From JACVRW01 sp052038485 (lineage in GTDB: Bacteria; Actinomycetota; Thermoleophilia; Solirubrobacterales; Thermoleophilaceae), in the NCBI GenBank assembly GCA_052038485.1, contig JBQGCL010000198.1, positions 1-15,916 on the forward strand: DNA of 15,916 bases. The letters are read 5' to 3'. The notes below the pieces were generated by a model, which did no database searches, had not been told where the DNA came from, and was given only the letters and a program-made list of their open reading frames with translations. Shown one piece after another: positions 13,489 through 15,916 of this stretch; positions within the stretch are counted from its first letter, which is position 1; every line of letters begins with the position of its first letter. Both the position numbers and the translations under genes were made by a program.

Positions 13489-13503
13489 GTCGGGCGTCGA
13501 GGC

Positions 13504-15916
13504 TCAGGCGACGACACGCGCCGCGCCGTGCAGCCCCGACAGCTCCGACTGACAGGCGCTCGATCCCGACACGCGGTAGTCCGGACCGAGCACCAGCCGC
13601 CGCTCCCCCACCACCAGGCGCAGCTCCTGCTCGCCCGGGTGGTGACCGACGACCTCCTTGAGGTCTTCCAGGAACGTGTCCGGCACGCCCGGCGAGACGT
13701 GCAGCGTGAGCCGCCGCACAACGGCCTCGGTGACCGCCTGCTCGGCAGCCCGCAGCACCTCCTCCTCGCTCGGGTCGAACGGCTCGACCTCCTGCGCGAC
13801 CAGCTTGGTCTCCCCCGCCTCCTTATGGTCAACCCGCCCGCGCACGATCACGAGCTTGTCGACGTCGACCTTGTCGGCGTTCGCCGCGTAGGCGGAGTTG
13901 AACACCAGCAGCTCGACCTGGCCCTCGAGGTCGTCGAGCGTGGCGAACATCATCGGGTCGCCCTTCTTGGTCCGGATCCGCTTGCACTCGGCGATCATGC
14001 CGCCGACCGTCACCCACTCGCCGTCCTTCTTGCCGGCCAGGTCGGCCAGCGAGCAGTCGACGCGGGCGCGCAGGGCGTGGCGCACCTCCTTGAGCGGGTG
14101 GCTCGACAGGAACAGCCCGAGCGTCTCCTTCTCCCACTCGTTGAGCTGCTTGCGGTCGTCGGGCAGGTCCGGGATCGGCGGGTCGTGGTGGGCGGCCGCG
14201 TCGGCGTCCGAGCTGTCCAGGTCGAAGAACGAGCCCTGGCCGCTGGCCGCGTCCTGCTGCGCCTGCGCGCCGGACGCCTGCGCGCGCGGCAGCATGTGCA
14301 TCAGGCCGGTGCGCGACCCGGGCAGCGAGTCGAACGCGCCGCACTTGGCGAGCGACTCGCTCGCCTTCTTGTTGACCGCCTGGCAGTCCACCCGGCGGGA
14401 GAAGTCCCAGATCGACGTGAACGGGCCGTCCTCCTCGCGGGTGCGCAGGATCGCCTCGACGGCCAGATAGCCGAGACCCTTGACCGCGTCCAGCCCGAAA
14501 CGGATGTTGCCGTCGACGACCTTGAAGTCGTGGCCCGACTGGTTCACGTCGGGCGGCAGCACCTCGATCCCCATGTCCTCGCACTGGGCGACGAAGAACG
14601 GCACCTTGTCCTTCGTCGACATCACCGACGAGATCAGCGCGGCCATGTACTCGGCCGGGTAGTTCGCCTTCAGCCAGGCGGTGCGGTACCCGATCAGCGC
14701 GTAGCAAGCCGCGTGGGAGCGGTTGAACGAGTAGTCGGCGGCCGCCTCGTTGACCGCCCACAGCTCGGCGATCACCTGCTCGGACGTGCCGGTGCCGCGC
14801 GCGCCCTCGAAGAAGCGATCCTTCAGCGCGGCCATGCGGTCGCGCTGCTTCTTGCCGATCGCCTTGCGCAGGTCGTCGGCCTCCGGACCGGAGAAGCCGG
14901 CGATCGACTTGGCGATCTGCATCGACTGCTCCTGGTAGAGGATCACGCCGCGCGAGGACTCGGTGATCGGCCGCAGCCGCTCGTCGGAGTAGCTGATCGC
15001 GTCCGGGTTGCGCTTGTTGCGCGCGTAGGTGTCGATGAAGCGCATCGCGCCCGGCCGGTAGAGCGCGTTGAGCGCGACGATGTCGTTGAACTCGGTCGGC
15101 TGGACCTTCTTCAGCGCCTCGCTCATCCCGGCGGACTCGAACTGGAACACGCCGATCGAGTCGCCCCGGGCGAGCATCTCGTAGGTCTTTGCGTCGTCTA
15201 GCGGCAGCGACGTCATGTCGGGCCGCTCGCCCGTCGACTGCTCGATGATGTCCAGCGCCGCCTCGATCACGTCGAGGTTGCGCAGGCCGAGGAAGTCCAT
15301 CTTGAGCAGGCCGATCTCCTCGATCGGCTTCATCGGGTACTGCGTGACCGTGCGATACGCGCGCTCTCCCTCGGCCGCCGAGGCGCCCTTGTCCTCGGCC
15401 AGCTGGAGCGGCACGATGTCCGTCAGCGGCCGGTCAGCGATCACCACCGCCGCGGCGTGGATCGACGAGTTGCGCACGATCCCCTCGAGCCCCTTGGCGA
15501 CCTCGATGATCTGGCGCGCCTCGGGCTCGGTGTCGTAGACGCGCCGGAGGTCGGCCTCCTCGGAGAGGTACTCGTCGAACGACTTGGAGCGCCCCATGAT
15601 CGGCTCTGGGATCAGCTTGGCGATCCGGTCCCCGGCGCCGTAGTCGTAGCCGAGCACGCGGGCGGCGTCGCGCGTGGCAGCGCGCGGGTACATGCGGCCG
15701 AACGTGATGATCTGGGCGACCGACTCGCGCCCGTACTTGTCGGCGACGTACTGGATCACCTTGTCGCGGCCCTTCACCGAGAAGTCGATGTCGATGTCCG
15801 GCATCGAGATGCGCTCGGCGTTGAGGAAGCGCTCGAACAGCAGCTCGTACTCGATCGGGTCGACGTCCGTGATCTGGAGGCAGTAGGAGACGATCGAGCC
15901 CGCCGCCGAGCCGCGT
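13504..15916 (-). CDS. dnaE: DNA polymerase III alpha subunit (3' part; N-terminus outside the window)
   Basis: Replicative polymerase catalytic subunit. The gene runs off the right edge; 803 C-terminal residues are visible, starting in RGSAAGSIVSYCLQITDVDP, so the N-terminal PHP domain is not seen. The palm has the catalytic aspartates of PDIDIDF (visible residues about 39-45) and a third Asp in GLLKMDFLGLRNL (about 207). GVFQFESAGM, ALYRPGAM and YSFNRSHAACYALIGYRTAWLK are classic DnaE signatures. A probable beta-clamp-binding motif, QGSFF, is at about 560-564, in a longer linker rich in Ala, Gln and Asp. The OB-fold domain (about 632-712) includes VTVGGMIAECKRIRTKKGDPMMFATLDD. The C-terminal domain is short and ends soon after LVLGPDYRVSG, a motif usual in this group. 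It is DnaE1-like rather than PolC, as expected for actinobacteria. Confidence 0.96.
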   Translation of the reverse strand, partial: RGSAAGSIVSYCLQITDVDPIEYELLFERFLNAERISMPDIDIDFSVKGRDKVIQYVADKYGRESVAQIITFGRMYPRAATRDAARVLGYDYGAGDRIAKLIPEPIMGRSKSFDEYLSEEADLRRVYDTEPEARQIIEVAKGLEGIVRNSSIHAAAVVIADRPLTDIVPLQLAEDKGASAAEGERAYRTVTQYPMKPIEEIGLLKMDFLGLRNLDVIEAALDIIEQSTGERPDMTSLPLDDAKTYEMLARGDSIGVFQFESAGMSEALKKVQPTEFNDIVALNALYRPGAMRFIDTYARNKRNPDAISYSDERLRPITESSRGVILYQEQSMQIAKSIAGFSGPEADDLRKAIGKKQRDRMAALKDRFFEGARGTGTSEQVIAELWAVNEAAADYSFNRSHAACYALIGYRTAWLKANYPAEYMAALISSVMSTKDKVPFFVAQCEDMGIEVLPPDVNQSGHDFKVVDGNIRFGLDAVKGLGYLAVEAILRTREEDGPFTSIWDFSRRVDCQAVNKKASESLAKCGAFDSLPGSRTGLMHMLPRAQASGAQAQQDAASGQGSFFDLDSSDADAAAHHDPPIPDLPDDRKQLNEWEKETLGLFLSSHPLKEVRHALRARVDCSLADLAGKKDGEWVTVGGMIAECKRIRTKKGDPMMFATLDDLEGQVELLVFNSAYAANADKVDVDKLVIVRGRVDHKEAGETKLVAQEVEPFDPSEEEVLRAAEQAVTEAVVRRLTLHVSPGVPDTFLEDLKEVVGHHPGEQELRLVVGERRLVLGPDYRVSGSSACQSELSGLHGAARVVA

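Noticed and set aside
13078..15916. dnaE and the Cys-rich protein as part of a defence or mobile system
   Set aside because: The DnaE is an ordinary full-length-looking replicative polymerase with codon use like its neighbours, and no nuclease, helicase, integrase or repeat array accompanies it.

Overview
The window is about 15.9 kb of very GC-rich bacterial chromosome carrying 13 protein genes (one cut by the right edge). I see no RNA genes, insertion sequences, phage genes or CRISPR array. Strong G/C at third codon positions, GTG/TTG starts, -10 hexamers sitting directly in front of start codons, and the style of the proteins (a PDIDIDF-type DnaE, an HDOD-LuxR regulator) suggest a deep-branching actinobacterium, perhaps Thermoleophilia/Solirubrobacterales. 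That placement is inference; no 16S or other marker is present.

Layout, left to right. Positions 1-201 hold a structured non-coding stretch: two strong hairpins, a 10-bp-phased ACGGG triplet, and a perfect Shine-Dalgarno sequence on the minus strand at the very edge. Next comes a CymR-like Rrf2 regulator (minus), divergent from an orphan NarL-type membrane histidine kinase (plus). The kinase meets tail-to-tail a secreted PQQ-type sugar dehydrogenase with PKD domain and a C-terminal membrane tail (minus). Divergent from that lies a tandem pair of SnoaL-like proteins (plus), tail-to-tail with a minus-strand run that reads gltX, then an HDOD-LuxR regulator, then a secreted family 3 glycoside hydrolase. 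gltX is divergent from endonuclease IV (nfo) with only 8 bp between start codons. nfo meets tail-to-tail a minus-strand operon of a carboxymuconolactone decarboxylase-like protein, a short-chain dehydrogenase and a secreted esterase, all joined by 4-nt stop/start overlaps. Upstream of that operon is a 47-bp near-perfect palindrome. A nine-cysteine small protein and the 3' part of dnaE, both minus, fill the right end.

How the genes fit together. Housekeeping functions (dnaE, gltX, nfo) are mixed with exported carbohydrate enzymes (sugar dehydrogenase, GH3 hydrolase) and a small oxidoreductive/hydrolytic operon (CMD-SDR-esterase). Three convergent pairs all end in a shared CTAG, so they overlap by 4 nt and leave no room for terminators between them. 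Several lead genes look leaderless. No classical defence, secretion or biosynthetic system is visible. The items most worth following are the 47-bp palindrome, the uncharacterised Cys-rich protein beside dnaE, the HDOD-LuxR fusion, the GluRS lacking its usual inserted segment, and the C-terminal sorting-like tail of the sugar dehydrogenase.
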